DNA of 64,000 nucleotides from Mycobacterium sp. ACS4054 (GTDB lineage: Bacteria; Actinomycetota; Actinomycetes; Mycobacteriales; Mycobacteriaceae): assembly GCF_001667275.1 (NCBI RefSeq), contig NZ_LZHV01000017.1:62001-126000 (forward strand), given 5' to 3'. Below, in pieces: positions 16,467 to 24,682 of the stretch. Each line of letters opens with the position of its first letter. Within the stretch, counting starts at the first letter, position 1. The position numbers were made by a program, and so were the translations under genes. The notes beneath the pieces are model-generated. The model was not told the origin of the DNA. It saw nothing but the letters and a program-made list of their open reading frames with translations, and searched no databases.

Positions 16467-18218
16467 ATGCTCACCATCGCGCTGATCGGCTTCGTCGGGG
16501 GCCTCATCACCGGCGTATCGCCGTGCATCCTGCCGGTATTGCCGGTCATCTTCTTCGCCGGCGCGCAAGGCCGGGCCGATGACCGTGCCGCACAACCGGT
16601 TCCGGGCGGGGGCGTGAACGTCGCGACACGACCGCAGCGCGCATCGCGCAACGCGCGCCCCTACCTCGTCATCGGCGGGCTGGTGCTCAGCTTCACGTTG
16701 GTCACGTTGGCGGGCTCGACGCTGCTGTCGCTGCTGCACCTGCCGCAGGACGCCATCCGTTGGGTCGCCTTGGTCGCCCTGGTCGCCATTGGTTTCGGGT
16801 TGATCTTCCCGAGTGTCGAACGGCTGCTGGAGCGCCCGTTTGCGCGTATCCCGCAGAAGCAGTTCGGGTTTGGTGGCGGCGGGTTCGGTCTCGGCCTCGC
16901 GCTGGGCGTTTTGTATGTCCCGTGCGCCGGGCCGATCCTGGCCGCGATCGTGGTGGCCGGCGCCACGGCTCCCCTCGGCCCGCGCACCGTGGTGCTCACC
17001 GGCGCCTTCGCGCTCGGCGCCGCGCTGCCGCTGTTGTTCTTCGCGTTGGCGGGCCATCGGGTGGCCCAGCGGGTGGGGGCGTTCCGGCGGCGGCAGCGCG
17101 ACATCCGCGTCGCGGCCGGGATCGTGATGATCGCGCTCGCGGTGGGACTGGTGTTCAACATCCCCGCGGTTCTGCAACGCACCCTTCCCGACTACACCAG
17201 CGGGCTGCAAGAAAAGTTGGCCGCCGACCCCGAGGTCCAGGAGAAGCTCTACCTCGGCGGCATCGTCAACGAGCAGAACGCTCAGCTGTCGAACTGCAGC
17301 GACGGCAACCGGGACCTCGAAAACTGCGGCCCGGCACCGGATCTCACCGGCATCACGGGGTGGCTGAACACGCCCGACAACCAACCGGTCACACTGGCGT
17401 CCCTGCGCGGCAAGGTGGTGCTGATCGATTTCTGGGCGTACTCGTGCATCAATTGTCAGCGCGCCATCCAGCACGTCGTCAGCTGGTACAACGCCTACCA
17501 CGGCGACGGTTTCGAGGTCATCGGGATCCACACCCCGGAGTACGCGTTCGAACAGGTGCCCGGCAACGTCGCCAAGGGCGCCGCCGACCTGAGCATCACC
17601 TACCCGATCGCCTTGGACAACGGCTACTCCACGTGGACGAACTACCGCAACCGGTACTGGCCCGCGGAGTATCTGATCGACCCCACCGGCCAGGTGCGCC
17701 ACATTAAATTCGGCGAGGGCGACTACAACGTCACCGAGGATCTGATCAGGCAGCTGATCGTCGCCGCGCATCCCGGCCTCGTGCTGCCACCGCCGACAGA
17801 CACCAGCCGCTGGGCCCTGCCGGAGCGGACCACGCCCGAGACCTACCTCAGCGTCGGCAAGGTCGTCAACTATGGCGGCAACGGGGTATACGACGAGGGC
17901 ACAACCACTTTCGACTACCCGCCCACCCTGGCCGCCGATCGCTTCGCGCTGAAAGGGCCGTGGTCGCTGGACTACCAGGGCGCCACCGCCGCAAGCAACC
18001 AGTCCAGCATCAAACTCAATTACCACGCCAGGAACGTCTACCTCGTCGTCGGCGGCACCGGGTCCCTCACCGTCACCCGCGGCGGACGATCCGTCGTGAT
18101 CCCAATCAGCGGGCCGCCGACGTCGCACCAGATCGTCTCGGCCGATCACCCGCAGTCGGAGACGCTCGAGGTACGCCCCGACCAAGGGCTGCAGGTGTAT
18201 TCGTTCACCTACGGCTAG
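16467..18218 (+). CDS. dipZ: DipZ: CcdA-type membrane domain fused to thioredoxin-like and C-terminal beta domains
   Basis: A 583-residue protein. Residues 1-~235 form a CcdA/DsbD-like membrane domain whose two redox Cys lie in [11 protein letters not shown] (C20) and [12 protein letters not shown]. After a TM-linked linker comes a TlpA-like thioredoxin domain with the active site CINC (C327/C330 in [10 protein letters not shown]). The C-terminal ~150 residues form a carbohydrate-binding-like beta domain. It relays electrons across the membrane to extracytoplasmic thiols. ATG 16467 is preferred because ATG 16458 lies inside the predicted -10 box. Gene order mpt83-dipZ-mpt70 is as in M. tuberculosis Rv2873-Rv2875. 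Confidence 0.93.
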   Translation: MLTIALIGFVGGLITGVSPCILPVLPVIFFAGAQGRADDRAAQPVPGGGVNVATRPQRASRNARPYLVIGGLVLSFTLVTLAGSTLLSLLHLPQDAIRWVALVALVAIGFGLIFPSVERLLERPFARIPQKQFGFGGGGFGLGLALGVLYVPCAGPILAAIVVAGATAPLGPRTVVLTGAFALGAALPLLFFALAGHRVAQRVGAFRRRQRDIRVAAGIVMIALAVGLVFNIPAVLQRTLPDYTSGLQEKLAADPEVQEKLYLGGIVNEQNAQLSNCSDGNRDLENCGPAPDLTGITGWLNTPDNQPVTLASLRGKVVLIDFWAYSCINCQRAIQHVVSWYNAYHGDGFEVIGIHTPEYAFEQVPGNVAKGAADLSITYPIALDNGYSTWTNYRNRYWPAEYLIDPTGQVRHIKFGEGDYNVTEDLIRQLIVAAHPGLVLPPPTDTSRWALPERTTPETYLSVGKVVNYGGNGVYDEGTTTFDYPPTLAADRFALKGPWSLDYQGATAASNQSSIKLNYHARNVYLVVGGTGSLTVTRGGRSVVIPISGPPTSHQIVSADHPQSETLEVRPDQGLQVYSFTYG

Positions 18219-18235
18219 AAACTTTTTGCCGCCAC

Positions 18236-18262
18236 CCATCCGAAGATGTTCACGCTCCGAAT
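18236..18262 (+). promoter_or_regulatory. Predicted SigK promoter of mpt70
   Basis: CCATCC (18236-18241), 15 bases, CCGAAT (18257-18262), then CACT as at mpt83. Predicted start near 18269, ~34 bases before the mpt70 ATG. Confidence 0.82.
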
Positions 18263-18302
18263 CACTGCGCAAAGGTCGGACCAACCAAAGGAGTCAAACA
18301 CG

Positions 18303-18881
18303 ATGAACGCACACAGGACGGCAGCGAAGGGGTTCGCGGTAGCGGCGATGCTGGGTTTGGGTGTGGTGACCGCTCCCACCGCGGCGGCGGCCGATCTGGT
18401 GGGGCCGGGCTGCTCCGACTATGCGGCCGCCAACCCCAACGGCCCGGCGTCGGTGGAAGGAATGTCTCAGGTTCCGGTGGCGGTGGCGGCGTCCAACAAC
18501 CCGGCGCTGACCACCCTGACGTCGGCGCTGTCGGGCAAGCTGAACCCGAACGTCAACCTGGTCGACACGTTGAACAACGGGCAGTACACGGTGTTCGCGC
18601 CGACCGACGCCGCGTTCGGCAAGCTGCCGGCGCAGACCATCGACCAGCTGAAGACTGATTCCAACCTGCTGACCAGCATCCTGACCTATCACGTGGTGCC
18701 GGGCCAGCTGAGCCCCGCGAAGGTCGCGGGCGCGCACAAGACCGTTCAGGGCGCGAACGTGAATGTGACCGGGCAGGGCAACGGCCTTCGGATCAACAAC
18801 GCGGGTCTGGTCTGCGGTGGGGTGCCCACGGCCAACGCGACGGTGTACATGATCGACACGGTGCTGATGCCGCCGGCATGA
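18303..18881 (+). CDS. mpt70: Secreted fasciclin-domain antigen MPT70
   Basis: A 192-residue secreted protein, close to the 193 of M. tuberculosis MPT70. The signal peptide is followed by a cleavage site near TAAAADL with no lipobox Cys. The mature protein is one FAS1 domain, nearly identical over long stretches to the MPT83 domain of the same cluster ([56 protein letters not shown]), consistent with tandem duplication. The start is fixed by AAAGGAG 9 bases upstream. Confidence 0.95.
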   Translation: MNAHRTAAKGFAVAAMLGLGVVTAPTAAAADLVGPGCSDYAAANPNGPASVEGMSQVPVAVAASNNPALTTLTSALSGKLNPNVNLVDTLNNGQYTVFAPTDAAFGKLPAQTIDQLKTDSNLLTSILTYHVVPGQLSPAKVAGAHKTVQGANVNVTGQGNGLRINNAGLVCGGVPTANATVYMIDTVLMPPA

Positions 18882-18917
18882 TCGGCCGGATTCAGGCGGT
18901 GGCGTCGACGGTCGGTT

Positions 18918-19055
18918 CTAGTTCGGTTGGGTGACGCTGGTCAGCGGCTGGAGCGTGTACGCCTCGGCGACCGAGTGCTGGGGCGCGTCCATGTTCCCCA
19001 GCACGAGGGCCAGGGGTGCCGCCAGACAAGCGCAGCAACGGCACAGTGTTTCCAT
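18918..19055 (-). CDS. Possible 45-residue small protein
   Basis: In the convergent gap after mpt70, the minus strand holds ATG (19055) to TAG (18918-18920). The reading has a short Cys-containing, hydrophobic N-terminus (METLCRCCACLAAPLALVLG) and then a well-formed coding-like stretch with Ala, Glu, Thr and Gln (DAPQHSVAEAYTLQPLTSV). It could be a small exported peptide or a gene remnant. The ribosome site is weak and I recognise no family. Confidence 0.3.
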   Translation of the reverse strand: METLCRCCACLAAPLALVLGNMDAPQHSVAEAYTLQPLTSVTQPN

Positions 19056-19209
19056 TGGGCCACATCATCTTTCGCGTCGGTTGCGGACGTAGTTCCGCTT
19101 AGGCTGATTACCCCGCCCGCGGGCGGGCAAACGGCGCGGGGCGATTTCGGGTGATCGCCGCGAGTCACACCGGCCCCACCGGTCACCGCAAGAGAGGCAA
19201 TGGGCGTTG

Positions 19210-19265
19210 TGCCCGCCTCACAGCGACAACTGGGCATGCAGCACGTTGTCGCTGTGAGGCGGGCA
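19210..19265. repeat. Perfect 21-bp inverted repeat with 14-base loop
   Basis: TGCCCGCCTCACAGCGACAA plus C on the left (19210-19230) is the exact reverse complement of 19245-19265; the loop is 19231-19244 and contains GCATGC. It lies between two convergent genes. The right arm and flank (19246-19267) recur with 20 of 22 bases at 38785-38806, again between convergent genes. Confidence 0.85.
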
Positions 19266-19312
19266 AACAGTCGATCATCCCCCAACCCGGGGCGGGAGTG
19301 ACGGGTGTGGCG

Positions 19313-20806
19313 CTAGGCGATCACGTAGTCATCGAGCGGGAACGTCCGGCCCTCGTGGACGGCGTTCAGCGTCGACGTCGGCCGCAGCAGCGACGCCTCA
19401 CCGCTGGGGCTGAAGTAGTACGAGCGCGACGTGGCGCAGTCGCCGGCGTAGAACACCGAGTTGTCGAGGCGCTTGGTCATCCGCTCGAGGAACCGTTCGT
19501 TGGCTTCCTCGGTCACCTCAAAGATCGTCGCGCCGCGGCGCTTGACCTCACCGAGCAGCCGCTCCATGTGCCGCATCTGGTACTCGATGGTGTGGAAGAA
19601 GGAGAGGCCGGAGAAGGCGAACGGGCTGGCCAGGCTCAGGTAGTTGGGGAAGTACGGCATGGACACGCCCTGATAGGCCTGGAACCGGGTGTCCCGCCAC
19701 CACTTGCCCAGGTTGCGGCCCTTGCGGCCGACCACCTCGATGGCCGGGAAGTTCGCCTCCCAGAGGTCGAAGCCGGTCGCCAGGACCAGGGTGTCGATGA
19801 CCCTCTTGCGCCCGTCGGCGGTGACGATGCCGTCCGCCTCGATCCGCTCGATGGAGGTGGTCTCCAGGTGCACGTTCGGCTTGTTGAAGGCGGGGTAGAA
19901 CACGTTGGAGAAGGTCGGCCGCTTGCAGCCCATGTCATAGTCGGGGGTCAGCTTGGCCCGCAGTTCCTTGTCCCGGATCCACCGGAACCGGTTGATCTTG
20001 GCCAGGTCGGAGGCGGAAATGTTGCCCCGGCCCCGGGTCTCCCGGAAGTGCAGCGCCCCGACGACCATGATGATCTCGAGGATGACGTCGGTGACCCACC
20101 GCAGCGCGCGCTGGGCGGCCGGCACCCGCCCGAACAGTCGCCGCACGCCGGGCGAGAACCCGAAGTCGACCTTGGGCAGCACGTGGGTGGCTGTGCGCTG
20201 GTAGACGGTCAGCTCGCCGGCCTCTTTGGCGAGCTCCGGGATGACCTGCACGGCCGACGCCCCGGTCCCGATGACGGCGATTCGGCGGCCCCGGTAGCTG
20301 TACTCGTGGTCCCACGCGGTGGTGTGCACCACCTTGCCCGCGAAACTCGTGACGCCCGGGATGTCCGGCATGCGCGGCTGGGACAGGAAGCCCGTCGCGG
20401 TGATCAGCAAGCGGGTCGTCAGCGTTTGGCCGTCTGCCAGCGCCACCCGCCACACCGCGGCGTCCTCGTCCCACTGGGCGCCCTCGACGGTCGTGTTGAA
20501 CCGCATGTGCCGGCGCACGTCGTACTTGTCGGAGACGTCCGCGGCGTACTGCTTGACCTCGCCGCCCGGGGCGAACAGCCGCGACCAGCCCGGATTGGGC
20601 TCGAACCAGTACGAGTAGGTGGTCGACGGGATGTCGACGGCGATGCCCGGGTAGTGGTTGACGTGCCAGGTGCCGCCCAGGTCATCCTCGCGTTCGAGGA
20701 TGACGAAGTTGTCATACCCGAGGCGCTTGAGCTGGATCGCGGCGCCGATGCCGCCGAACCCCGCACCCACGATGACGGCGTCGAAACGGTCCGTGTTCAC
20801 AAACAT
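19313..20806 (-). CDS. FAD-dependent Baeyer-Villiger-type monooxygenase
   Basis: A 497-residue flavoprotein. The FAD-binding GAGFGGIG lies at ~14-21, the BVMO fingerprint FAGKVVHTTAWD fits FxGxxxHxxxW(P/D), a second dinucleotide motif IGTGASAVQ binds NADPH, and LVLATGFDLW is the ATG-type motif. Such enzymes insert oxygen into ketones or oxidise heteroatoms; mycobacterial members include the ethionamide-activating EthA group. ATG 20806 has GGAG close upstream. A short AT-rich region before it probably holds the promoter. The substrate is unknown. Confidence 0.9.
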   Translation of the reverse strand: MFVNTDRFDAVIVGAGFGGIGAAIQLKRLGYDNFVILEREDDLGGTWHVNHYPGIAVDIPSTTYSYWFEPNPGWSRLFAPGGEVKQYAADVSDKYDVRRHMRFNTTVEGAQWDEDAAVWRVALADGQTLTTRLLITATGFLSQPRMPDIPGVTSFAGKVVHTTAWDHEYSYRGRRIAVIGTGASAVQVIPELAKEAGELTVYQRTATHVLPKVDFGFSPGVRRLFGRVPAAQRALRWVTDVILEIIMVVGALHFRETRGRGNISASDLAKINRFRWIRDKELRAKLTPDYDMGCKRPTFSNVFYPAFNKPNVHLETTSIERIEADGIVTADGRKRVIDTLVLATGFDLWEANFPAIEVVGRKGRNLGKWWRDTRFQAYQGVSMPYFPNYLSLASPFAFSGLSFFHTIEYQMRHMERLLGEVKRRGATIFEVTEEANERFLERMTKRLDNSVFYAGDCATSRSYYFSPSGEASLLRPTSTLNAVHEGRTFPLDDYVIA

Positions 20807-20952
20807 GCTCCGTGCTATTGCCCCGTGCTTACTTATCAAATACTGGGACTTACCTTACGCAACTCTAATAAATAGCCGGGTAAGGCGCATGCGGCTTTGT
20901 CAGCATGTGACCTTGCCGACACCATCGCGCGAACTTTGCCACGGTCCGAAGT

Positions 20953-21011
20953 GGCAGGCGCCCGGCGGTTATTGGCGTCCAAGATTCGCCGGCCCCGCCA
21001 AAGCGCCTGCC
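20953..21011. other. Nested inverted repeat, possible terminator
   Basis: GGCAGGCGC (20953-20961) pairs with GCGCCTGCC (21003-21011), and inside it CCGGCG (20962-20967) pairs with CGCCGG (20987-20992). It begins 20 bases past the stop of the small helical-protein gene on the minus strand and would lie at its mRNA 3' end, before the BVMO promoter. No T-run follows. Confidence 0.4.
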
Positions 21012-21030
21012 CCACAAGCCGAATCAGCAG

Positions 21031-21261
21031 CTAGCCGGCTGCGCTGGCTCCCTGCAGCCGACCCAGGAATTCGTGGCAGCGCCGGGCGCGCTCGGAGTCT
21101 TGCTCCATGACCTCGCTGAAGAAGGACGCGATGTCGTCCATGCCCGCGTTTTTCGCGTCGCGCACGTACTGGCCGTAGTCATGCCCGGCCTTCAGCGAGT
21201 GGTATTGCACCGAGACCAAGTCGAAGGCCACGTCGTCGAAACCCGTTTCCCCGGTAGCCAT
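21031..21261 (-). CDS. Small helical protein of unknown function
   Basis: A 76-residue protein beginning MATGETGFDDVAFDLVSVQYHSLKAGHDYGQYVRDAKNAGMDDIASFFSEVMEQDSERARRCHEFLGRL. It is predicted all-helical, with two helices rich in His, Glu and Asp spaced like half of a ferritin/hemerythrin-type bundle. Metal binding is only a guess. ATG 21261 is preceded by GGAAAGG; a longer frame to 21327 lacks such a site. It is divergent from the cutinase gene across a ~230-bp gap in which I see no further gene. Confidence 0.7.
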   Translation of the reverse strand: MATGETGFDDVAFDLVSVQYHSLKAGHDYGQYVRDAKNAGMDDIASFFSEVMEQDSERARRCHEFLGRLQGASAAG

Positions 21262-21491
21262 GTCGTCACCTTTCCGTAGCGGGATCGTGTGTCTCGCGGT
21301 TCGGCTACCCGTGGGATAGGGGGCCAAACGAGGGGCCGAAAACTATTCGTAAGATGCCGATCGGGCCGAGGCGCTTCAGAATGGATTCATTTGTTGCGTC
21401 GACACGCGGACCTCATCCGACGCTTGTCGCCGCGGCTCGGTATACAGGAAAAGACGGATATTGCACTCGTGACAGTTTGGGAGGCGTTCGT

Positions 21492-22244
21492 ATGGTCATC
21501 AGTCGCGGCATGATCGCACGTCACTTCATCCGTTCCCTCACTCCCGCGCTGGTCGCCGCCTCGGGCCTCGGCGCGTCGGCCCTCGCGGGCTCGGTCATCC
21601 CGACCGCGGCCGCCCAATGTCCGGACGTTCAGGTGGTGTTCGCCCGCGGCACCGGCGAAGCGCCCGGCGTCGGCCCCACCGGGCAGGCCTTCGTCGACGC
21701 CCTGCACTCGCGCATGGGGTCCAAGTCGTTCGACGTCTACCCCGTCAACTACCCCGCCAGCGACCAGTGGGACACCGGCATCGACGGAGTCCGTGACGCC
21801 GGCGCCCACGTCGTGTCCATGGCGCACGACTGCCCGAACACGAAGATGGTGCTCGGCGGCTACTCGCAGGGCGCGGCCGTGATGGGCTTTGTCACCTCAC
21901 CCTCGGTGCCCGACGGCATCGACCCCAACACCGTGCCCAAGCCCCTGGACCCGTCGGTCGCCCAGCACGTGTCCTCGGTCGTGCTGTTCGGCATGCCCAA
22001 CGTGCGCGCCATGAACTTCCTCGGCGAGCCGCCGGTAACCATCGGACCCACCTTCGCCGACAAGACGATCAAGGTGTGCGCCACCGAAGACCCGGTCTGC
22101 TCCGACGGCATGAACTTCTCCGCGCACAACACCTACGCCGACGACAACGCCGTGATCGACAAGGGCGTCGCCTTCGCCTCCAGCCACCTCGACTTGAGTG
22201 GGCCGCCGGCCGCGCCGACGACGAGCCACGGCTTCGGCGGCTGA
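21492..22244 (+). CDS. Secreted cutinase-family esterase (CULP)
   Basis: A 250-residue protein with a signal peptide cleaved near PTAAAQC. The mature part is a cutinase alpha/beta hydrolase. The nucleophile Ser is in LGGYSQGAAV (GYSQG), the Asp in CATEDPVCSDG and the His in FSAHNTYADD, with the conserved disulfide Cys (CPDVQVVFARGTGE, HDCPNTKMV, VCATEDPVC). Mycobacterial cutinase-like proteins hydrolyse short- to medium-chain esters and phospholipids at the cell surface or outside. ATG 21492 follows GGGAGG. The family has many paralogues, so no individual name is given. Confidence 0.92.
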   Translation: MVISRGMIARHFIRSLTPALVAASGLGASALAGSVIPTAAAQCPDVQVVFARGTGEAPGVGPTGQAFVDALHSRMGSKSFDVYPVNYPASDQWDTGIDGVRDAGAHVVSMAHDCPNTKMVLGGYSQGAAVMGFVTSPSVPDGIDPNTVPKPLDPSVAQHVSSVVLFGMPNVRAMNFLGEPPVTIGPTFADKTIKVCATEDPVCSDGMNFSAHNTYADDNAVIDKGVAFASSHLDLSGPPAAPTTSHGFGG

Positions 22245-22250
22245 GCGGCG

Positions 22251-23012
22251 CTACCTGCCGTTTAGGAAGCCGACGATCCCCTGGGTGACGGCGGCCGCGT
22301 AGCGCGCCCGGCCGTCGGGGCTTTCCATCTGCGCGGCATCATCGGCGTTCTTCATGTTGCCGAGTTCGATAAGGATCGCCGGGTACTGGGCGAGGTTCAG
22401 CCCCGCCAGGTCGGCGCGCCCGTACAGGCCGCCGGACCCGATGTAGTTGGACGGCTGAAAACCGGCCTGCACCAAGGCATCCCGCATCGTGGTGGCGAGC
22501 TGGACGGCGGGGCCGGCCTGCACGTCGTTCAGGGGTGGGCTCGAATAGTTGACGTGGAATCCGCGGCCGGATGCGGGCCCGCCGTCGGCGTGGACGCTGA
22601 CGATCGCGTCGGGGCGCATCGCGTTGGCCGCCGCGGCGCGCTGGTCGACGCAGGGGCCGACGGAGCTGTCGTTGCCGCGCGACAGTTGGGTGCGCACGCC
22701 CATCTGGTTCAGCGAGTCGTTGATCAGCCCGACGACGGCCCAGGTGAACGCGTGCTCGGGGTAGCCGTCGCCGGCCGCGGCACCCGAGGTCTGGCATTCC
22801 TTGGTGCCGCCGCGCCCGTTCGGCACCTGCTGGCCGATCGACGCGTCGTTGACCGCGTTGTGGCCGGGGTCCAGGAACACGGACGCACCCGACAGACCGG
22901 CTGAGGCCCGGGGTGCGATCGTCAGCGCCCCGGCGCCGAGCAGGACCGGCGCGGCGAATCTGAGCACGTCGCGACGGGAAACGGCCCCCAGCCGACCGGG
23001 CAGGTCAATCAC
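22251..23012 (-). CDS. ami1: N-acetylmuramoyl-L-alanine amidase, Rv3717-like, Tat-exported
   Basis: A 253-residue zinc amidase (Amidase_3). Zinc ligands are His in FLDPGHNA, Glu in the GYPEHAFTW region and His in IVSVHADGGP; the catalytic Glu is in LIELGNMKN. The N-terminus reads VSRRDVLRFAAPVLLGAGALTIAPRASA, a twin-arginine signal, so I predict Tat export of the folded enzyme. The M. tuberculosis homologue, as I recall it, has a plain Sec-type signal. It cleaves the bond between muramic acid and L-Ala in peptidoglycan. GTG 23012 is chosen; upstream in-frame codons belong to another frame of the hydratase gene. Confidence 0.88.
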   Translation of the reverse strand: MIDLPGRLGAVSRRDVLRFAAPVLLGAGALTIAPRASAGLSGASVFLDPGHNAVNDASIGQQVPNGRGGTKECQTSGAAAGDGYPEHAFTWAVVGLINDSLNQMGVRTQLSRGNDSSVGPCVDQRAAAANAMRPDAIVSVHADGGPASGRGFHVNYSSPPLNDVQAGPAVQLATTMRDALVQAGFQPSNYIGSGGLYGRADLAGLNLAQYPAILIELGNMKNADDAAQMESPDGRARYAAAVTQGIVGFLNGR

Positions 23013-23038
23013 CGCGCGATGGTAACAATCGCGGCTGC

Positions 23039-23692
23039 TCAGACATCGGTCAGCGCCCGCGCCGCGGCGCGGAACATGGTCTGCTTGATCGCGCCGAGCG
23101 TGCCGGGGTCCTTGCCGGCCAACGGGCGCAGCAGGTCGGTCTCGGCCGCGGCCACCTCGCCCTCGGGGGCGGTCGCGTCGACGATGCCGAATTCGGCGGC
23201 CTCCTGCCCGCCGAAGCGCCGGCCGGTCGTCATCGAGGCCACCGCCGCGCAGGGCGTGAGCTTGGCCTGGATCAGCGCGGCCATGCCGTCGGTGAACGGG
23301 ATGCGGATGTCGACCTCGGGGAAGCAGAAGAATCCGCGGTCGGCGCGCATCACCCGCACGTCGTGCGCCATCGCGAGCATCGCGCCGGCGCCGAACGCGT
23401 GCCCGGTCACCGCGGCCGCGGTCGGCATGGGAAACGTCAGGACGCGCGCCAGCAGGGCCTGCACCCGCCCGACGTACGCCTGCGTCTGGTCGGCGTGCGC
23501 GCCCAGCCAGTCCAGGTCCAGCCCGTTGGTGTAGAACTTGTTGCCCCCGGTCGTGACCAGAGCCTGGGCGGCGCTTTGGATTTCGTCGAGCTGTTCGTTG
23601 ATCGTGTCGAGAAACTCCGGGGAGAACCGGTTTTCGTCGTCGCCGAGGTTCAGGATCGCGATCTTGTCGTCCCAACCGAGTGTCGGTGTCAT
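23039..23692 (-). CDS. Enoyl-CoA hydratase/isomerase-family protein
   Basis: A 217-residue crotonase-fold protein, shorter than the usual ~257. The oxyanion-hole segments are LVTTGGNKFYTNGLDLDWL and AVTGHAFGAGAMLAMAHDVRVM. The glutamates used by classical hydratases are not at the expected places (FGAGAML; FFCFPEVDIRIPF retains the Glu after P), and it most resembles the Delta3,Delta2-enoyl-CoA isomerase-like subgroup. It overlaps the TetR stop by 4 bp (ATGA) and is therefore the regulator's likely target. The exact reaction is uncertain. Confidence 0.83.
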   Translation of the reverse strand: MTPTLGWDDKIAILNLGDDENRFSPEFLDTINEQLDEIQSAAQALVTTGGNKFYTNGLDLDWLGAHADQTQAYVGRVQALLARVLTFPMPTAAAVTGHAFGAGAMLAMAHDVRVMRADRGFFCFPEVDIRIPFTDGMAALIQAKLTPCAAVASMTTGRRFGGQEAAEFGIVDATAPEGEVAAAETDLLRPLAGKDPGTLGAIKQTMFRAAARALTDV

Positions 23693-24315
23693 GCCTGGTC
23701 CCTTTCTCTGGTCCTGCGCCGGGGCTCCCCGACGTCGAGCACGGCTTTGACCGCGGCGCGCAGCCGCTCCCGCGCGCCCGGGTCGTTGATCCTGTTGCGG
23801 CGCAACAGGATCGCGGTCGGTAGGTCGACGATGCAGGTGGTAATGACGTCGACGGCCGCGGCGTCCTTGCGGTCCCACAACAGGCGGGCCAGGCGAATCA
23901 TGGTCTGCACCAGCAGCCGGTCCAGGTCGCGCAACTGTGCCGCGATGTCGGCCGGTGTCTCCGGTCCCAGCAGCTCGTCGCGGCGCACCGTCAGCAGCAG
24001 TTGCGACGACTCGGGATGGGTTTTGGCGAACACCGCCGGCGCGTCGGCGGCCGCCACCACGGCGTCGACGCCGTCCCCGGTCGGCGCGGCGTCGATCAAA
24101 GCGGTTTGTGCGCTGAGGAATCGGTGCCCGGCCCGCAGCCAGGCGTGGCCGACCAGCCCCGCCCGCGAACCGAACGAGTGGTACAGCGCGCCGTTGGACA
24201 CGCCGGTCGCGTCGCTGACGGCTCGTATCGTCACCGAGGCCGGGCCGGACCGCACCGCCAGCCGTTCGACGGCGTCCAGGATCTGATCCTGGTCGTGAAC
24301 GCGGGGGCGGGGCAT
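23689..24315 (-). CDS. TetR-family regulator of the enoyl-CoA hydratase operon
   Basis: A 208-residue TetR protein. The N-terminal helix-turn-helix (residues ~12-58) reads ILDAVERLAVRSGPASVTIRAVSDATGVSNGALYHSFGSRAGLVGHAW. The C-terminal ligand domain has no recognisable specificity. It is coupled to the downstream hydratase gene by a 4-bp overlap. A 9+9-bp inverted repeat sits directly before its start codon and is the likely operator, implying autorepression of the two-gene operon. Confidence 0.9.
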   Translation of the reverse strand: MPRPRVHDQDQILDAVERLAVRSGPASVTIRAVSDATGVSNGALYHSFGSRAGLVGHAWLRAGHRFLSAQTALIDAAPTGDGVDAVVAAADAPAVFAKTHPESSQLLLTVRRDELLGPETPADIAAQLRDLDRLLVQTMIRLARLLWDRKDAAAVDVITTCIVDLPTAILLRRNRINDPGARERLRAAVKAVLDVGEPRRRTRERDQA

Positions 24316-24325
24316 GCGAGCAGCA

Positions 24326-24347
24326 TAACAGAGCGTCTGCTCTGTTA
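24326..24347. promoter_or_regulatory. TetR operator palindrome
   Basis: TAACAGAGC (24326-24334), spacer GTCT, GCTCTGTTA (24339-24347): perfect arms, 10 bases upstream of the TetR ATG at 24315 on the minus strand. Size and position are typical of TetR autoregulation. Confidence 0.8.
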
Positions 24348-24433
24348 CTAATGTGCGGCCCGTTCACGCGATCGCAGCGCTCTCTTAACGCGAACCCGTT
24401 TGACGGCGCGCGGGGACCGGGAACCCCGCACTC

Positions 24434-24643
24434 ATGGGTAAGGTCACTCAGGTCAACGAAGAGGCGGTGTTGGCGGACATCGAGCGGCAACTGGTCGACG
24501 AGTTCCCCGAAGTGCCGGCGGAGGACGTCGACGCCCTCATCCGCGAGGAGCACGCCCGGTTCACGCATAGCCGGGTACGGGATTTCGTGCCGTTGTTCGT
24601 GGAGAAACACGCGCGCGAGCAACTCAGAGGGCGGTCCAACTAA
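24434..24643 (+). CDS. Small three-helix-bundle protein
   Basis: A 69-residue protein starting MGKVTQVNEEAVLADIERQLVDEFPEVPAEDVDALIREEHARFTHSRVRDFVPLFVEKHAREQL. It matches the pattern of the actinobacterial 'three-helix bundle dimerization domain' proteins: helix, short acidic turn with VPAEDVD, helix, then RVRDFVPLFVEK. These small proteins are common and their partners are unknown. It lies ~120 bp from the divergent TetR promoter. Confidence 0.8.
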   Translation: MGKVTQVNEEAVLADIERQLVDEFPEVPAEDVDALIREEHARFTHSRVRDFVPLFVEKHAREQLRGRSN

Positions 24644-24682
24644 AACCATTCCGGCGGGCCTGGCTTCGCCTACGCTGAGCGC

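Larger units (their letters stand above)
18882..19312. other. Intergenic region between convergent mpt70 and BVMO genes
   Basis: This 431-base stretch holds the possible small ORF (18918-19055), a 16-base palindrome CCCGCCCGCGGGCGGG (19112-19127) and a 21-bp perfect inverted repeat (19210-19265). I see no other gene. Confidence 0.6.

Noticed and set aside
16266..18284. A 672-codon open frame antisense to dipZ
   Set aside because: Its translation is low-complexity, rich in Gly, Arg, Gln and His, with no motifs. The plus strand carries a clear DipZ. Long antisense frames are expected in high-GC DNA.
19151..20875. A 574-codon open frame opposite the BVMO gene
   Set aside because: Shadow frame; the opposite strand has complete BVMO motifs and a ribosome site.
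22251..23675. A 474-codon frame joining the amidase to sequence across the enoyl-CoA hydratase
   Set aside because: The first half is an Arg-rich out-of-frame reading of the hydratase. The amidase begins at the Tat signal near GTG 23012.
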